From Aquihabitans sp. (GTDB lineage: Bacteria > Actinomycetota > Acidimicrobiia > Acidimicrobiales > Iamiaceae): DNA of 59,985 nt. Positions 44,150 to 53,166 of this stretch are shown here, piece by piece. The stretch is taken from NCBI GenBank assembly GCA_025353965.1, contig JANXNS010000221.1, positions 1 to 59,985 on the forward strand. Direction: 5' to 3'. Under the pieces are notes generated by a model. The model did not search any database, was not told where the DNA came from, and saw only the letters and a program-made list of their open reading frames with translations. Position numbers and translations under genes: made by a program. Numbering within the stretch: the stretch's first letter is position 1; every line of letters begins with the position of its first letter.

Positions 44150-44306
44150 CCACCCCTATCGGATCGAGCTGTCCATTTTGAATGTGATCGGATCGATCCG
44201 GTCCCAGTTCTTCGATTGCCGCGGCGAGCCGGGCCAGCGGGGTCACGACCAGTGGTAGAAATCGGCGGTCCGGCGCGGCCGGGCACCCCCACCCAGGAGA
44301 CGGCTC
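44150..44306. promoter_or_regulatory. divergent intergenic region
   Basis: Between the NERD-like gene and the acidic EVE-like gene. A ribosome binding site (GGAG) precedes ATG 44307. No repeat or clear promoter is seen; ATCGGATCGATCCGGT near 44197 is a short palindrome-like stretch. Confidence 0.3.
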
Positions 44307-45269
44307 ATGAGCGACGCACCGCGGACCGATGACGGCAAGCCCATCGGCGGATGGGTGCTCAAGGCGGACCCCTCCGTGTTCGACGTGAGCCAGATGCTTC
44401 AGGATTTTGGGCAGGTATTCCGTTATCCGGTCGAACCCGGCGCCCGGGCGGACCTCATGGACGCGGGCCAGCCCTGCTTCCTGTTTCAGAGTGATACCTC
44501 ACGGGTCGTGGGTATTTGGGCGGTGGGCGAGGTGGTGGCCACCTGCTTCTCCGCCCCGCTTGACCCCGACGACGTAGCAGCGGGCGAGCAGCTGTTCGCT
44601 GAGGTCGAGCTGGTGCCGCTGGAGAAGGGCATCTCGATCGACAAGATCAAGGCCCACAAGGTGTTGGCCCAGAGCGAGCTGGTGTCTGACCCGAAACACG
44701 CCAACCCAATCGTGCTTCGGCCTGAAGAGGTCCGAGCCCTGGAAGAATTTGACTTCGCGTTCGTGGAGCCGACCGAGGAGCAAGCCGAGAACCTGGCCGA
44801 GGCCCTCGACGAAGAAACCGGGCTCATCTTCCAGCTCGTTGGGGTGGACCGAAGCTTCGGCATTCTCGATGACGGCAGTGACGACGGACTGCTGTCGGTG
44901 GTGACCGTAAACGATGAAGGCGCCTACGAACTCGGTCGATACCAAGAGTTTGGCGACGCGTTGGATCTGATCCTCCTCCAGGCCCCAGACCTTGAGCTGG
45001 AAGACCCCATCCCTGCAACCGATGGTCTCCCCGACGGCAACCCCGTCGCCGTCCTCCAAACCGATGACGGCATGCTCGGCCTCTATCTCACGGCACCAGA
45101 CACGTTCGACCTCTACGACCCCGATGAACCCGAAGAGAACGGCGTTCTGGCCCCCATAGGCCGATTCGATTCACTCGCCGCGGCCCTGGCGGGCCTGATC
45201 GAAGCCATCGAGGAGGTCGACGAAGAGTTCGCCGATGACGATGACGATGCGGCACCGACCGAGGATTGA
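44307..45269 (+). CDS. acidic protein with EVE/PUA-like N-terminal domain
   Basis: 320 residues, strongly acidic, ending EEVDEEFADDDDDAAPTED. The N-terminal part GGWVLKADPSVFDVSQMLQDFGQVFRYPV, DLMDAGQPCFLFQSDTSRVVGIWAVGEVV resembles EVE-type PUA-like domains that read modified nucleotides (W-x-x-K-x-x-P at the start, a G-D/G-x-x-x-x-F strand, a V-V-G-I-x-x-V-G-E-V strand). The rest has repeated DDG/DDGLL strands of unknown fold. I am only moderately sure of the EVE assignment. It lies directly after the SNF2/SWIM/NERD group and 3 bp from the convergent thiQ gene. Confidence 0.6.
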   Translation: MSDAPRTDDGKPIGGWVLKADPSVFDVSQMLQDFGQVFRYPVEPGARADLMDAGQPCFLFQSDTSRVVGIWAVGEVVATCFSAPLDPDDVAAGEQLFAEVELVPLEKGISIDKIKAHKVLAQSELVSDPKHANPIVLRPEEVRALEEFDFAFVEPTEEQAENLAEALDEETGLIFQLVGVDRSFGILDDGSDDGLLSVVTVNDEGAYELGRYQEFGDALDLILLQAPDLELEDPIPATDGLPDGNPVAVLQTDDGMLGLYLTAPDTFDLYDPDEPEENGVLAPIGRFDSLAAALAGLIEAIEEVDEEFADDDDDAAPTED

Positions 45270-45272
45270 CGG

Positions 45273-46331
45273 TCAGCCCGGCACCGCCGGGAGGTCAGGC
45301 CGCAAAGCCACGACATGCTTGGGGTCCAACCTGACCCAGAGGCGATTGCCGACCGCTGGCGGGCTCCCAACGTGGACCCGCAGCAACACGTCCGGCGCTC
45401 CGACAACGGCAACGCCCAGGGTGATCTGCGACGTTGCCCCCCGGAACTGCACCGCGGTCACCACCGCGCGGCGGCCGGCGACCCCAGGCGCACCTGGACC
45501 AGGGCTGGCCTCCAGCGAAATGGCCGCCTCCCGAACGACCACCGAATGGGTGCCATCACCGATACCCAGAGCCGCCGCCACTGCCGGGCCAAGCACGTTC
45601 TCATGGCCTAGGAACGCAGCCGTGAACTCGGTTTGCGGGTCCGCCCAAACCTGGGCGGCCGGGCCATCGCGAACGATTCGGCCGGACCGCATGACCACCA
45701 GGCGGTCCGCCACTGCGTAGGCCTCCTCCTGATCATGGGTGACGTGAATGGCCGCCAACCCGAGCCCGGTCAATACGGCCCGAAGATCGCGGGCCAACCG
45801 GTCTCGAAGCGTTCGGTCCAGCGACCCGAGCGGCTCATCAAGCAGAAGGAGCCGCGGCGCAGGCGCCAGCGAACGAGCCAGCGCCACCCGCTGCGCTTCA
45901 CCTCCCGACAACGTCTCGACCGTTCTGGCCTCGAACCCACCCAGGCCCACCAACTCCAGAACCTCTGCCACCCGCCGCTCCCGCCCCGCCCGATCCGCCC
46001 CCTGCATCCGCACACCAAAGCCCACGTTGTCCCCCACACAACGATGTGGGAACAGAGCATGGTCTTGGAACATCAGGCCGAAGGAACGTTCGTGAACAGC
46101 CCGGCGAGTGAGGTCGGCGCCGTCCCACGCCACCCGCCCCGCGTCAGCGATCTCCAGCCCCGCCAGCACGCGAAGCAACGTGCTTTTCCCGCAACCGCTT
46201 GGCCCCACCAAGGCAACGATCTCGCCGGGGCCCACCGATAGCGAAACATCGTCGACCGCAACCGTCGTTCCAAACCGCACGGTAAGGCGCTCCGCCACCA
46301 GCCCCGGCCCATATACACGCGCGGTCACCAT
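45273..46331 (-). CDS. thiQ: thiamine ABC transporter, ATP-binding subunit
   Basis: 352 residues. Walker A GPSGCGKST, Q-loop FQDHALFPH, signature LSGGEAQRVALARSL, Walker B LLLLDEPLGSLD and H-loop HVTHDQEEA are all intact, followed by a C-terminal TOBE-like domain (GRRAVVTAVQFRGATSQITLGV). It powers import by ThiP. The ATG overlaps the end of thiP. The TPP riboswitch upstream of the operon supports thiamine or a precursor as cargo rather than iron, to which this subfamily is otherwise similar. Confidence 0.88.
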   Translation of the reverse strand: MVTARVYGPGLVAERLTVRFGTTVAVDDVSLSVGPGEIVALVGPSGCGKSTLLRVLAGLEIADAGRVAWDGADLTRRAVHERSFGLMFQDHALFPHRCVGDNVGFGVRMQGADRAGRERRVAEVLELVGLGGFEARTVETLSGGEAQRVALARSLAPAPRLLLLDEPLGSLDRTLRDRLARDLRAVLTGLGLAAIHVTHDQEEAYAVADRLVVMRSGRIVRDGPAAQVWADPQTEFTAAFLGHENVLGPAVAAALGIGDGTHSVVVREAAISLEASPGPGAPGVAGRRAVVTAVQFRGATSQITLGVAVVGAPDVLLRVHVGSPPAVGNRLWVRLDPKHVVALRPDLPAVPG

Positions 46332-47959
46332 CCGAGCGCGTCCTTGGGGCGCAATCGTTCGATGACCAACACGCTCACGGCGGTGAGCCCAGCGAGCAGC
46401 GTGCCCAGAGCCATGGCCTGGCCCCGCAACACGGCTCCGGGCTGGCCCAACAGCCGGAACATCGCCACCGGCACCGTCGGCGCATCCGGTCGAGTCAAAA
46501 AGGATGTTGCCCCGAACTCACCCAACGAAATGGCGAACGAAAACGCCGCCCCCACCAGCAGGCTGCGGGCCGCGATCGGGAGGTCCACCTCTCGCCGGGC
46601 TCGTGTCGGCGACGCCCCAAGCACCGCAGCCGCCTCCCGCTGGCGGGGGTCGACCGCCCGCAACGACGGAACCAGCGACCGCACCACAAACGGAATACCA
46701 ACCAACGCTTGGGCAATGGGGACGATGATCCGAGACGTCCGCAAGTCCAGCGGTGGCGAATCCAGGGCAATCAACATGCCGAAACCCAAGGTGACTGCCG
46801 ACGTGCCCAACGGGATCATCAAGGCAAGGTGAAGGCCACGACCCGAGCGGCGCCCGGCGTGGACAACCACCACAGAAGCCAGGCCACCAACCAGTACCGC
46901 CAACGCGGTGGCCACCGCCGCATAGGCGAGCGAATTGCGCACCGCAGCCAACGGCGACACGAACAACCCATTGGCACCGCTGGTGCCGAGGCCCCGGTAA
47001 TTTCCGAAGCCGTGGCCGCCACCAACGGCGAGGGAACGCTCGACCAACACGCCCAGAGGGACCACAACCAGCACCAACGCCGGCAGCAGGGCAGCAGCCA
47101 CCCCCAGCGCTTGGCGGACGGAGCGAACGGCTCGGGCCGGAACCGGGCGTCGAGCCACCGCGCCCGACGCCGTGCGCCGTTCCAACCGGTTGATCATCAC
47201 GAGCAGCGCGACCACCGTGAGCAACTGCAAGATGGCCAAGGCGGCCGCGGTGGTGAAGTCCGTCCGCTGGGTGGCATAGCGCCAGATCTCCGTCTCCACC
47301 GTGGGATGCGTTGGGCCCCCCACCGTGAGAATCACGCCAAACGACGTGAAGCAGAACAAGAAAACAATGCCAGCCGCGCTCCAGAGCGCAGGAGCAAGCC
47401 GCGGAATCAGCACCTCCCACGCCACCCGCCAACGATTGGCGCCCAGGACCCGCGCCGCTTCTTCAACCCGGGGGTCCAACAACGCCCAATACCCACCGAC
47501 GATCCGAACGACTACCGCGACGTTGAACACCACGTGGGCTAGCAAGATCGCCCAGACGGTGCCCTGCAGACGCAAGCCGCCATCGGGATCATCCAGCCCG
47601 AACCGTTCGAACGTGGCCTGGAGCGCGGCGCCCACCACCAGCGTCGGCAACACGAACGGAACGATCAACAGGGCACGAAGGAAGCGGCGGCCAGGCACTT
47701 GCACCCTGGCAACCACCCAGGCGGCGGGCAGCCCAGCCAACAAGGTGAGGACCGTTGATGCCACTGCCTGCCACACGGTGAACCACAAGAGCCGGCCCGT
47801 GGAACGGCGACGGATCACCTCGAGCACCGAGCCATCCGAGATGCCCCGGCCAAGGATGGACACCACCGGGTACGCAAAGAACACGCCAAGAAACAGCACC
47901 GGAATGGCGCCTACCAGGAGCCAGGCCAAAGCTGGGCGGGTCCCGACCCGCCGGGTCAT
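46325..47959 (-). CDS. thiP: thiamine ABC transporter, fused two-domain permease
   Basis: 544 residues from ATG 47959, which overlaps the thiB stop (ATGA). Two BPD_transp_1 domains are fused: FVLPTLVVGAALQATF through GANRWRVAWEVLIPRLAPALWSA (first EAA loop), and LVGGLASVVVVH through GASPTRARREVDLPIAARSLLVGAAF (second EAA loop). About 12 membrane segments are expected. The fused arrangement is normal for ThiP/iron(III) permeases. The track start is 7 codons upstream. Confidence 0.9.
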   Translation of the reverse strand: MTRRVGTRPALAWLLVGAIPVLFLGVFFAYPVVSILGRGISDGSVLEVIRRRSTGRLLWFTVWQAVASTVLTLLAGLPAAWVVARVQVPGRRFLRALLIVPFVLPTLVVGAALQATFERFGLDDPDGGLRLQGTVWAILLAHVVFNVAVVVRIVGGYWALLDPRVEEAARVLGANRWRVAWEVLIPRLAPALWSAAGIVFLFCFTSFGVILTVGGPTHPTVETEIWRYATQRTDFTTAAALAILQLLTVVALLVMINRLERRTASGAVARRPVPARAVRSVRQALGVAAALLPALVLVVVPLGVLVERSLAVGGGHGFGNYRGLGTSGANGLFVSPLAAVRNSLAYAAVATALAVLVGGLASVVVVHAGRRSGRGLHLALMIPLGTSAVTLGFGMLIALDSPPLDLRTSRIIVPIAQALVGIPFVVRSLVPSLRAVDPRQREAAAVLGASPTRARREVDLPIAARSLLVGAAFSFAISLGEFGATSFLTRPDAPTVPVAMFRLLGQPGAVLRGQAMALGTLLAGLTAVSVLVIERLRPKDALGW

Positions 47960-49125
47960 CGCAGGACGATCTCGGTCCACTTCGCGGTCCAGCCATCTCG
48001 ACCAGCCTCAATCTCGGCCGGGCTCAAGATGAGGGGATGAGCGACGACCGTACGGTTGGCCTGAAACACCGCGGGTACGTGAGCCTGATCGTTGACCGGT
48101 TCCACAAACATGTTCAGCGGGATGTCTTCCTGGAACCGAGGCGACAGCAAATAGTCGAGAAGCTTGGCCGCCGCCTGCGGGTGCTCCGTGCCCCGCAGCA
48201 CCCCGGCAAACTCCACCTGACGGAAGCACGCATCGGCCACCACTCCAATGGCTGGCACCGTCCGGGCCGGATCGGAATACACGACATCGGCCACCGGGCT
48301 CGTGGCATAGGACGTGACGATCGAACGGTCCCCCGAACCGGCCCCGAAAGATCCCTCGTAGGCCTCCTCCCACCCGGCAACGACCTTCACGCCGTTGCTC
48401 CGAAGCTGCTTCCAGTAGTCCTGCCACCCGTCCTCGCCGTACTTGGCGATGGTGGCCAGCAAGAAGGCAAACCCCGGCGATGACGTCTCCGGGTTCTCCG
48501 TCACGAAGTCGTTGGCATACGCCTTCTTGGTCAGATCGTTGAGGCTCGCGGGAGCGGCGCCCGGTTTGGGGAACGCGGCCTTGGAGTAGTTCAGGCAAAC
48601 GTCGCCTACATCGATGGGCGTCACGAGGTGATCGCCATCTTGCTCATAGGCATTCGGCACATGCTTCAAAGCAGCCGGCGCGTAGGGCGTGAAGAGGCCC
48701 GCCCTGGTGCCCCGGCAAAGGAACGTGGTATCGATGCCGAACAGCACGTCGGCCACGGGCTTGCCCGCGGTGAGAATCGACTGGCTCACCAGTGTTCCCG
48801 CATCTCCGCTGGACAGCAGCTTGACCTTGATGCCCGTGTCCTTGGTGAACTGGTCGAAGATTCCGTCCGACACCGCGAAGGAATCGTGGGTAACGAGCTT
48901 GAGGGTGATACCCGAGGTGTCGGCCTTGCTCACCGCGGCCGCGCTGATGGCCTTGGGCACCTGCCCGGGGCGACAGGCGGCTGCTTCGCCGCCTGCAAGC
49001 TCGGCGGTGGGACCAGACGCCACCCCCGGGTCTGGGTCGCTAGTACAACCGGTGAGGAGCGCACCGACGGCGGCGACGGCCACCAGGGCCGACCACGAAC
49101 GGCGGGAAAGGGGGGACGGGCTCAT
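47956..49125 (-). CDS. thiB: thiamine ABC transporter, substrate-binding lipoprotein
   Basis: 389 residues. Lipobox LLTGCT (Cys27). The mature protein is a type 2 periplasmic-binding fold: ITLKLVTHDSFAVSDGIFDQFTKDTGIKVKLLSSGDAGTLVSQSILTAGKPVADVLFGIDTTFL, then DGDHLVTPIDVGDVCLNYSKAAF, matching the TbpA/ThiB subgroup. It captures thiamine or a related pyrimidine outside the cell. The ribosome binding site GGAGGTAG lies inside the 3' end of the TPP riboswitch, so translation should be shut off when TPP is bound. Confidence 0.92.
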   Translation of the reverse strand: MSPSPLSRRSWSALVAVAAVGALLTGCTSDPDPGVASGPTAELAGGEAAACRPGQVPKAISAAAVSKADTSGITLKLVTHDSFAVSDGIFDQFTKDTGIKVKLLSSGDAGTLVSQSILTAGKPVADVLFGIDTTFLCRGTRAGLFTPYAPAALKHVPNAYEQDGDHLVTPIDVGDVCLNYSKAAFPKPGAAPASLNDLTKKAYANDFVTENPETSSPGFAFLLATIAKYGEDGWQDYWKQLRSNGVKVVAGWEEAYEGSFGAGSGDRSIVTSYATSPVADVVYSDPARTVPAIGVVADACFRQVEFAGVLRGTEHPQAAAKLLDYLLSPRFQEDIPLNMFVEPVNDQAHVPAVFQANRTVVAHPLILSPAEIEAGRDGWTAKWTEIVLR

Positions 49126-49130
49126 GAGCT

Positions 49131-49226
49131 ACCTCCGCTGGCATTACCCAGATCAGGTTCGCGGGTCGACGGCAAGGGCCACTGGCCAGCCGTCCTCTCA
49201 GCCCGATAGCTCTCGAGCTCCCCGGT
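49131..49226 (-). ncRNA. TPP riboswitch (THI element)
   Basis: On the minus strand ACCGGGGAGCTC, then CTGAGAGG, then ACCCGCGAACCTGATCTGGGTAATGCCAGCGGAGG. CUGAGA, ACCUGAUC and the AAUGCCAGCG block are the invariant parts of the TPP-sensing aptamer. The 3' stem contains the thiB ribosome binding site, so control is probably at translation initiation. Confidence 0.96.
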
Positions 49227-49242
49227 TTCGGTTGTTGCTGTG

Positions 49243-49248
49243 ACCCTA
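49243..49248 (-). promoter_or_regulatory. -10 box of the thiBPQ operon
   Basis: TAGGGT on the minus strand would start the transcript near 49236, about 10 nt before the riboswitch. TAGGGT is also the -10 hexamer of several leaderless genes in this window. Confidence 0.55.
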
Positions 49249-49291
49249 CCGCCTTCGGGAAAGTCGCGAGCCACCCGATTGGCGGCCCAGC

Positions 49292-50380
49292 TCAGGTACC
49301 AAAAGTATCGGCGGCATCCAGATCCAAGGCGTGGCGCGCATGGCGAGCGGCCATCGTGAGAAACATCTGATCACCGCGCTCGGTGCGTTCCACCAGCATG
49401 CTGGCGGCGATCGCCATGACAAGACCCGATGGTGTGCCCCGGCGGTAGTCATGCCAGCACCGCTCCCAGGGATAGTCGGCCACGCCGCTCGCCACGAGGC
49501 CCGCGTGATAGCCGCGGACTAAGCCCTCTTCCACCTCACGACGCTCATCGAGAAGCAACCCCGCCCCAATGAAATAGGCCACGTCTTGAAGCGCGGGTGC
49601 ATGCGTGCAGGTCTGCCAATCGACCACCGAAACGCGGCCACTCCCCGGCTCAGGATCAAACAGCAGATTGTCCAGCCGGTAGTCGCCATGAGCGATCGAC
49701 CACGGTTGCGTATCGGCGTAGAGGAAGGTCTCAAGGTCCGCAAACAGCGCGCCGCCCGCATGGTGGACATCCGGGCCCAGGTCGGCGCCATAGCGATCAC
49801 GAAACCCGTCCCAGAGAAAGGGGAGCAACGAAAGCATGAATTCCCGCCGAGCCTCGAAATCGCGGTTGAGCCACTCGAACGAATGGAGAACCGGATCGCC
49901 CCAAAACGGGGCATGGAGCTTGACCAACTCGTCCACCGCTACCTTGGCCAACTGGGGGCTACAGCCCACCAACTGATCGCCTTGTCGGGCCGGCGCGAGA
50001 TCCTCCAACAGCAGCACGAACGCGGCGGTCTCCACCTCGATATCGGCGTGGAAGACGCGCGGGGTTCGCATGGGCAGGCGGGGGGCTAACTCTTGATAAA
50101 AGCGGACTTCTATCTCGTAGCTCCGCAGCGATTTGCCGGTATCACGGGTACCCGAATCCGCCGACGGGAGCTTGGCCACCAACGTGGCCGGTGCGGCAAC
50201 TTCGCGGTCATAGCGAACGCCGAGCCGGATGCTGTCGGACATCTGCCCAGTACCAACCGGGGTAACGGAGATCTCGGTGACCATGCCCTCGTCAAGGTGA
50301 CCAGATGCCTGCAGCGCGCCCGTGAGCCACGCAGGGGTGAGCTTGTCCAGGGTGTCAGCAATGGTGATCTTCGGGTTCAT
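49292..50380 (-). CDS. aminoglycoside/choline/ecdysteroid-kinase-like phosphotransferase
   Basis: 362 residues from ATG 50380. The kinase-like fold is visible: ATLVAKLPSAD (ATP Lys), FVLLLEDLAP (hinge), IAHGDYRLDNLLFD (catalytic loop H-G-D-x-x-x-x-N) and VVDWQTCTHAPALQDVAYFIG (metal Asp). These enzymes phosphorylate small hydroxylated molecules; in actinobacteria they sit among steroid, lipid and xenobiotic genes, as here beside an LLM oxidoreductase. The substrate is unknown. The track adds 25 codons. It is divergent from the LLM gene across the operator-like palindrome. Confidence 0.88.
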   Translation of the reverse strand: MNPKITIADTLDKLTPAWLTGALQASGHLDEGMVTEISVTPVGTGQMSDSIRLGVRYDREVAAPATLVAKLPSADSGTRDTGKSLRSYEIEVRFYQELAPRLPMRTPRVFHADIEVETAAFVLLLEDLAPARQGDQLVGCSPQLAKVAVDELVKLHAPFWGDPVLHSFEWLNRDFEARREFMLSLLPFLWDGFRDRYGADLGPDVHHAGGALFADLETFLYADTQPWSIAHGDYRLDNLLFDPEPGSGRVSVVDWQTCTHAPALQDVAYFIGAGLLLDERREVEEGLVRGYHAGLVASGVADYPWERCWHDYRRGTPSGLVMAIAASMLVERTERGDQMFLTMAARHARHALDLDAADTFGT

Positions 50381-50477
50381 AGTGGCAGCGTCCCTTCGAC
50401 GATCGTGTCGGGAACGTAGCGGTCTCCCTTGATCGGCGCCGCAGGACTGGCCCATGCGGCAGGATTGGGGTTCTCAT

Positions 50478-50492
50478 CTGACGGGCCGTCAG
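50478..50492. promoter_or_regulatory. palindrome CTGACGG-G-CCGTCAG, operator candidate
   Basis: Identical to the site at 8597-8611 except for the centre base; both read ATCTGACGG-n-CCGTCAGG. It lies 30-44 nt before the LLM oxidoreductase ATG and about 98 nt upstream of the divergent phosphotransferase start, so one regulator could control both. Confidence 0.65.
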
Positions 50493-50521
50493 GTATGCGT
50501 CGATACAAGGGGACAACCGCC

Positions 50522-51664
50522 ATGGAGTTCGGGATTTTCAACGGGGCCTACGTGCCCGCCTCCATGACCGACGCCGAAGGCCCAGCCGCGGAGGTTCGGC
50601 GATTCAAAGAAGAAATCGAATGGGTGAAGGCGGCGGACCGGTCGGGCTTCAAATATCTCTGGGCCACCGAACACCATTTCCTGGAGGAGTACTCGCACCT
50701 CTCCGCCAACGAAAGTTTCCTGGGCTACTGCGCCGCCATCACCGAACGCATCCACCTTGGTTCTGGGATTATGAACGTGACCCCACCGGTGAACCACCCG
50801 GCTCGCGTGGCCGAGCGGGCCGCCATGCTCGACATCTTGAGCGACGGGCGGTTTGAGTTGGGCATGGGCCGCGGCTCGTCGACCACCGAGCAAGCCGGGT
50901 TCGGCATCACCGACCCCGAACTGACCAAGGCCATGTTCGACGAAACGGTGCCCGAAATCGTGAAAATGTGGCGGCCTGGTATCTACCCCGGGTTCGACGG
51001 TCAGTTCTTCACCATGCCGCCCCGCAACGTGCTTCCCAAGCCACTCACCCAACCTCACCCGCCCTTGTGGGTGGCGGCGGGGAGCCCCTCAACCTTTGAG
51101 AAAGCTGCCCGCCTCGGGGTGGGCGTGCTGTGCTTCACCACCGGGCTCAGCGAACAACTCGCCCCCCTCATCGAGCTCTACAAACGCGAAGTGGTCAACG
51201 CCGATCCCGTTGGTGAATACATCAACGACAATGTGATGGTCACCTCATCCATGCTCTGCCTGGAAGACGGAAACCGTGCCCGCCAACTCATGGGCGACGC
51301 CCGCGGGAATTACCACAAGAGCCTGCTTTTCCGCTACCTCGACACGTTCCCCCGCCCCGAAGGAACACCCGAGTGGCCCGAACTTTGCGACCCGTACACC
51401 CAGGAGGAAATTGCCCTCGCGGTGGACATGGGTGAATGGGCTATCGGCGACCCCGACGAATGCAGCCGGGTAGTCCAGCGCTGGACCGATGTCGGTGCCG
51501 ACCAGTTGACCTTCGGGATGATGTCGCAAGAGGTTCCGATCGACGTGATCATCGAAGCGACCGAGTTGTTCGGGCGTGAGGTCATCCCTCGCTTCGATAC
51601 CGACCCCATCCACCGCACCACCCGCCTACGCACCCAACAACTCGCAGCCGGAAGCGCTGTCTAA
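50522..51664 (+). CDS. LLM-class flavin-dependent oxidoreductase (bacterial luciferase-like)
   Basis: 380 residues from ATG 50522: MEFGIFNGAYVPASMTDAEG, EIEWVKAADRSGFKYLWATEHHFLEEYSHLSANESFLGYCAAITERIHLGSGIMNVTPPVNHPARVAERAAMLDILSDGRFELGMGRGSS. The TEHHF segment and the RAAMLDILSDGRxELGxGRG block place it in the luciferase alpha-like group, commonly FMN-dependent monooxygenases, distinct from the F420-type LLM at 5580. The substrate is unknown. The leader contains the shared palindrome and a weak AAGGGGA ribosome binding site. Confidence 0.9.
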   Translation: MEFGIFNGAYVPASMTDAEGPAAEVRRFKEEIEWVKAADRSGFKYLWATEHHFLEEYSHLSANESFLGYCAAITERIHLGSGIMNVTPPVNHPARVAERAAMLDILSDGRFELGMGRGSSTTEQAGFGITDPELTKAMFDETVPEIVKMWRPGIYPGFDGQFFTMPPRNVLPKPLTQPHPPLWVAAGSPSTFEKAARLGVGVLCFTTGLSEQLAPLIELYKREVVNADPVGEYINDNVMVTSSMLCLEDGNRARQLMGDARGNYHKSLLFRYLDTFPRPEGTPEWPELCDPYTQEEIALAVDMGEWAIGDPDECSRVVQRWTDVGADQLTFGMMSQEVPIDVIIEATELFGREVIPRFDTDPIHRTTRLRTQQLAAGSAV

Positions 51665-51708
51665 ACCGCGACTTCTCCACCTGGTGGGCAACGGCGGCTA
51701 GAGGCGCC

Positions 51709-53157
51709 CTATCGCTGACCGGCCCAGACCGGCGGGCGGCGCGATGCCCAGGGTTGGGCTTCTTCCAGCTGAGACGCCAAGCGAATCAAGACGTCCTCTC
51801 GGGTTGGGGCGCCAACGAACTGCATCCCAATGGGTAGACCCTCCGCACTTTGATGGAGCGGGAGCGAGATTGCGGGCTGGCCCGTGATGTTGAACGGTGC
51901 GGTGAAGCTCACCATTGGCGTCGCCCGGAACAACCCCGCCAGCGGGTTGTTCGGCGTCGGCGAAAACTCACCGAGCAGCGGCGGTAGTTCAGGGATGGTT
52001 GGGGTGAGCAACAGGTCAAACCCGTCGACCTCCCACCAGGCCACCGTCGCACGGGTCATGGCGTGCAGGCCATCGAGCGCCTTCAGGTACTGCGAGGCGG
52101 TAATCGCCCGGCCCGCTTCAGCGATGGCCCAGGTGCCGGGTTCGAAGCCGTCCTCGGTGAGCGGTGCCCCTACGAGTTCGCTCAGGTGGTCCAGTTCCCT
52201 GGCCACCCACGCGCTGTAGGTCACTAGGAAATGATCGATGTGCCCGGCGTCGGCCAGGGATGCCGGGTAGGCCTCGCGCGTCCGGTGGCCGAGGGACTCA
52301 AGCAGCGTCACCGTTGCTTCGGTGGCGGCCAGAACCTGCGGGTCCGTCTCGAACGATCCGTCAGGAAGACTGGCCACCCAACCAATGCGCAGACTTCCCA
52401 CCTCGGCGCCGACTTCGTCCGCATACGGGCGGGCCTGAAGCGGAGCCCAGTACGGGTCCCCAACGCCCGGACCAGCCACCGCATCCAGCAAGGCCGCTGT
52501 ATCCCGGACGGTATGGGTGACGGCCAAGCGAGAAACCAGCCCGGCCCAGGCCTCCCCCACCTCGGGTCCGGCCGTGATCCGGCCTCGGCTTGGCTTCAAC
52601 CCCACCAGGCCACACTCACCTGCGGGGATCCGGATTGATCCGCCGCCGTCGCCGGCATGGGCCATGGGGACAATGCCAGCGGCGGCGGCCGCCGCCGAGC
52701 CACCGCTCGAGCCACCAGTGGAGCGGGCCGTATCCCACGGATTCCGGGTGGGGCCGTAGGAGAGCGGCTCGGTGGTGGTGACCAAGCCCAACTCCGGGGT
52801 ATTGGTGCGACCAATAACCACGAGGCCGGCCTGACGGAACCGGGTCGTGAGCTCGGAGTCTGCCGGCGCGATATAACCGTGATCCTTTAAGAACCGCGTG
52901 CCAGCGTGGAGGGGCTCGCCCGCCGCGGTGCCATCGAGGTCCTTAAGGACGAACGGCACCCCCGCGAACGGTCCTGACAATGGACCCGCCGCTTCCTCCA
53001 GTGCCCGTTCGTAGCGGGGATGGATGATCGCGTTCAGCTCACCGTTGACCTGCTCGGCCCGATCAACGGCGGACTGCACCAGTTCGGTGGCGCTGATCTC
53101 CCCGGAACGGACAAGGGCGGCCTGGTCGGTGGCATCGAGGGCAGCAATATCGGTCAT
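51709..53157 (-). CDS. amidase (amidase signature family)
   Basis: 482 residues. The Ser-Ser-Lys catalytic set is visible: Lys72 in PFVLKDLDG, the cis-Ser in [16 protein letters not shown] (residues 150-151) and nucleophile Ser174 in [25 protein letters not shown]. It hydrolyses an amide to acid and amine or ammonia. It could act as a stand-alone catabolic amidase; no gatB/gatC partners are near, so a GatA role is unlikely. TAGGGT 6 nt upstream of the ATG indicates a leaderless transcript. Confidence 0.92.
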   Translation of the reverse strand: MTDIAALDATDQAALVRSGEISATELVQSAVDRAEQVNGELNAIIHPRYERALEEAAGPLSGPFAGVPFVLKDLDGTAAGEPLHAGTRFLKDHGYIAPADSELTTRFRQAGLVVIGRTNTPELGLVTTTEPLSYGPTRNPWDTARSTGGSSGGSAAAAAAGIVPMAHAGDGGGSIRIPAGECGLVGLKPSRGRITAGPEVGEAWAGLVSRLAVTHTVRDTAALLDAVAGPGVGDPYWAPLQARPYADEVGAEVGSLRIGWVASLPDGSFETDPQVLAATEATVTLLESLGHRTREAYPASLADAGHIDHFLVTYSAWVARELDHLSELVGAPLTEDGFEPGTWAIAEAGRAITASQYLKALDGLHAMTRATVAWWEVDGFDLLLTPTIPELPPLLGEFSPTPNNPLAGLFRATPMVSFTAPFNITGQPAISLPLHQSAEGLPIGMQFVGAPTREDVLIRLASQLEEAQPWASRRPPVWAGQR

Positions 53158-53166
53158 TTCGGAACC

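Noticed and set aside
44197-44212. GATCGGATCGATCCGG-like palindromic stretch as an operator
   Set aside because: Symmetry is imperfect and such GATC-rich stretches are common at this GC content; no second copy noticed.
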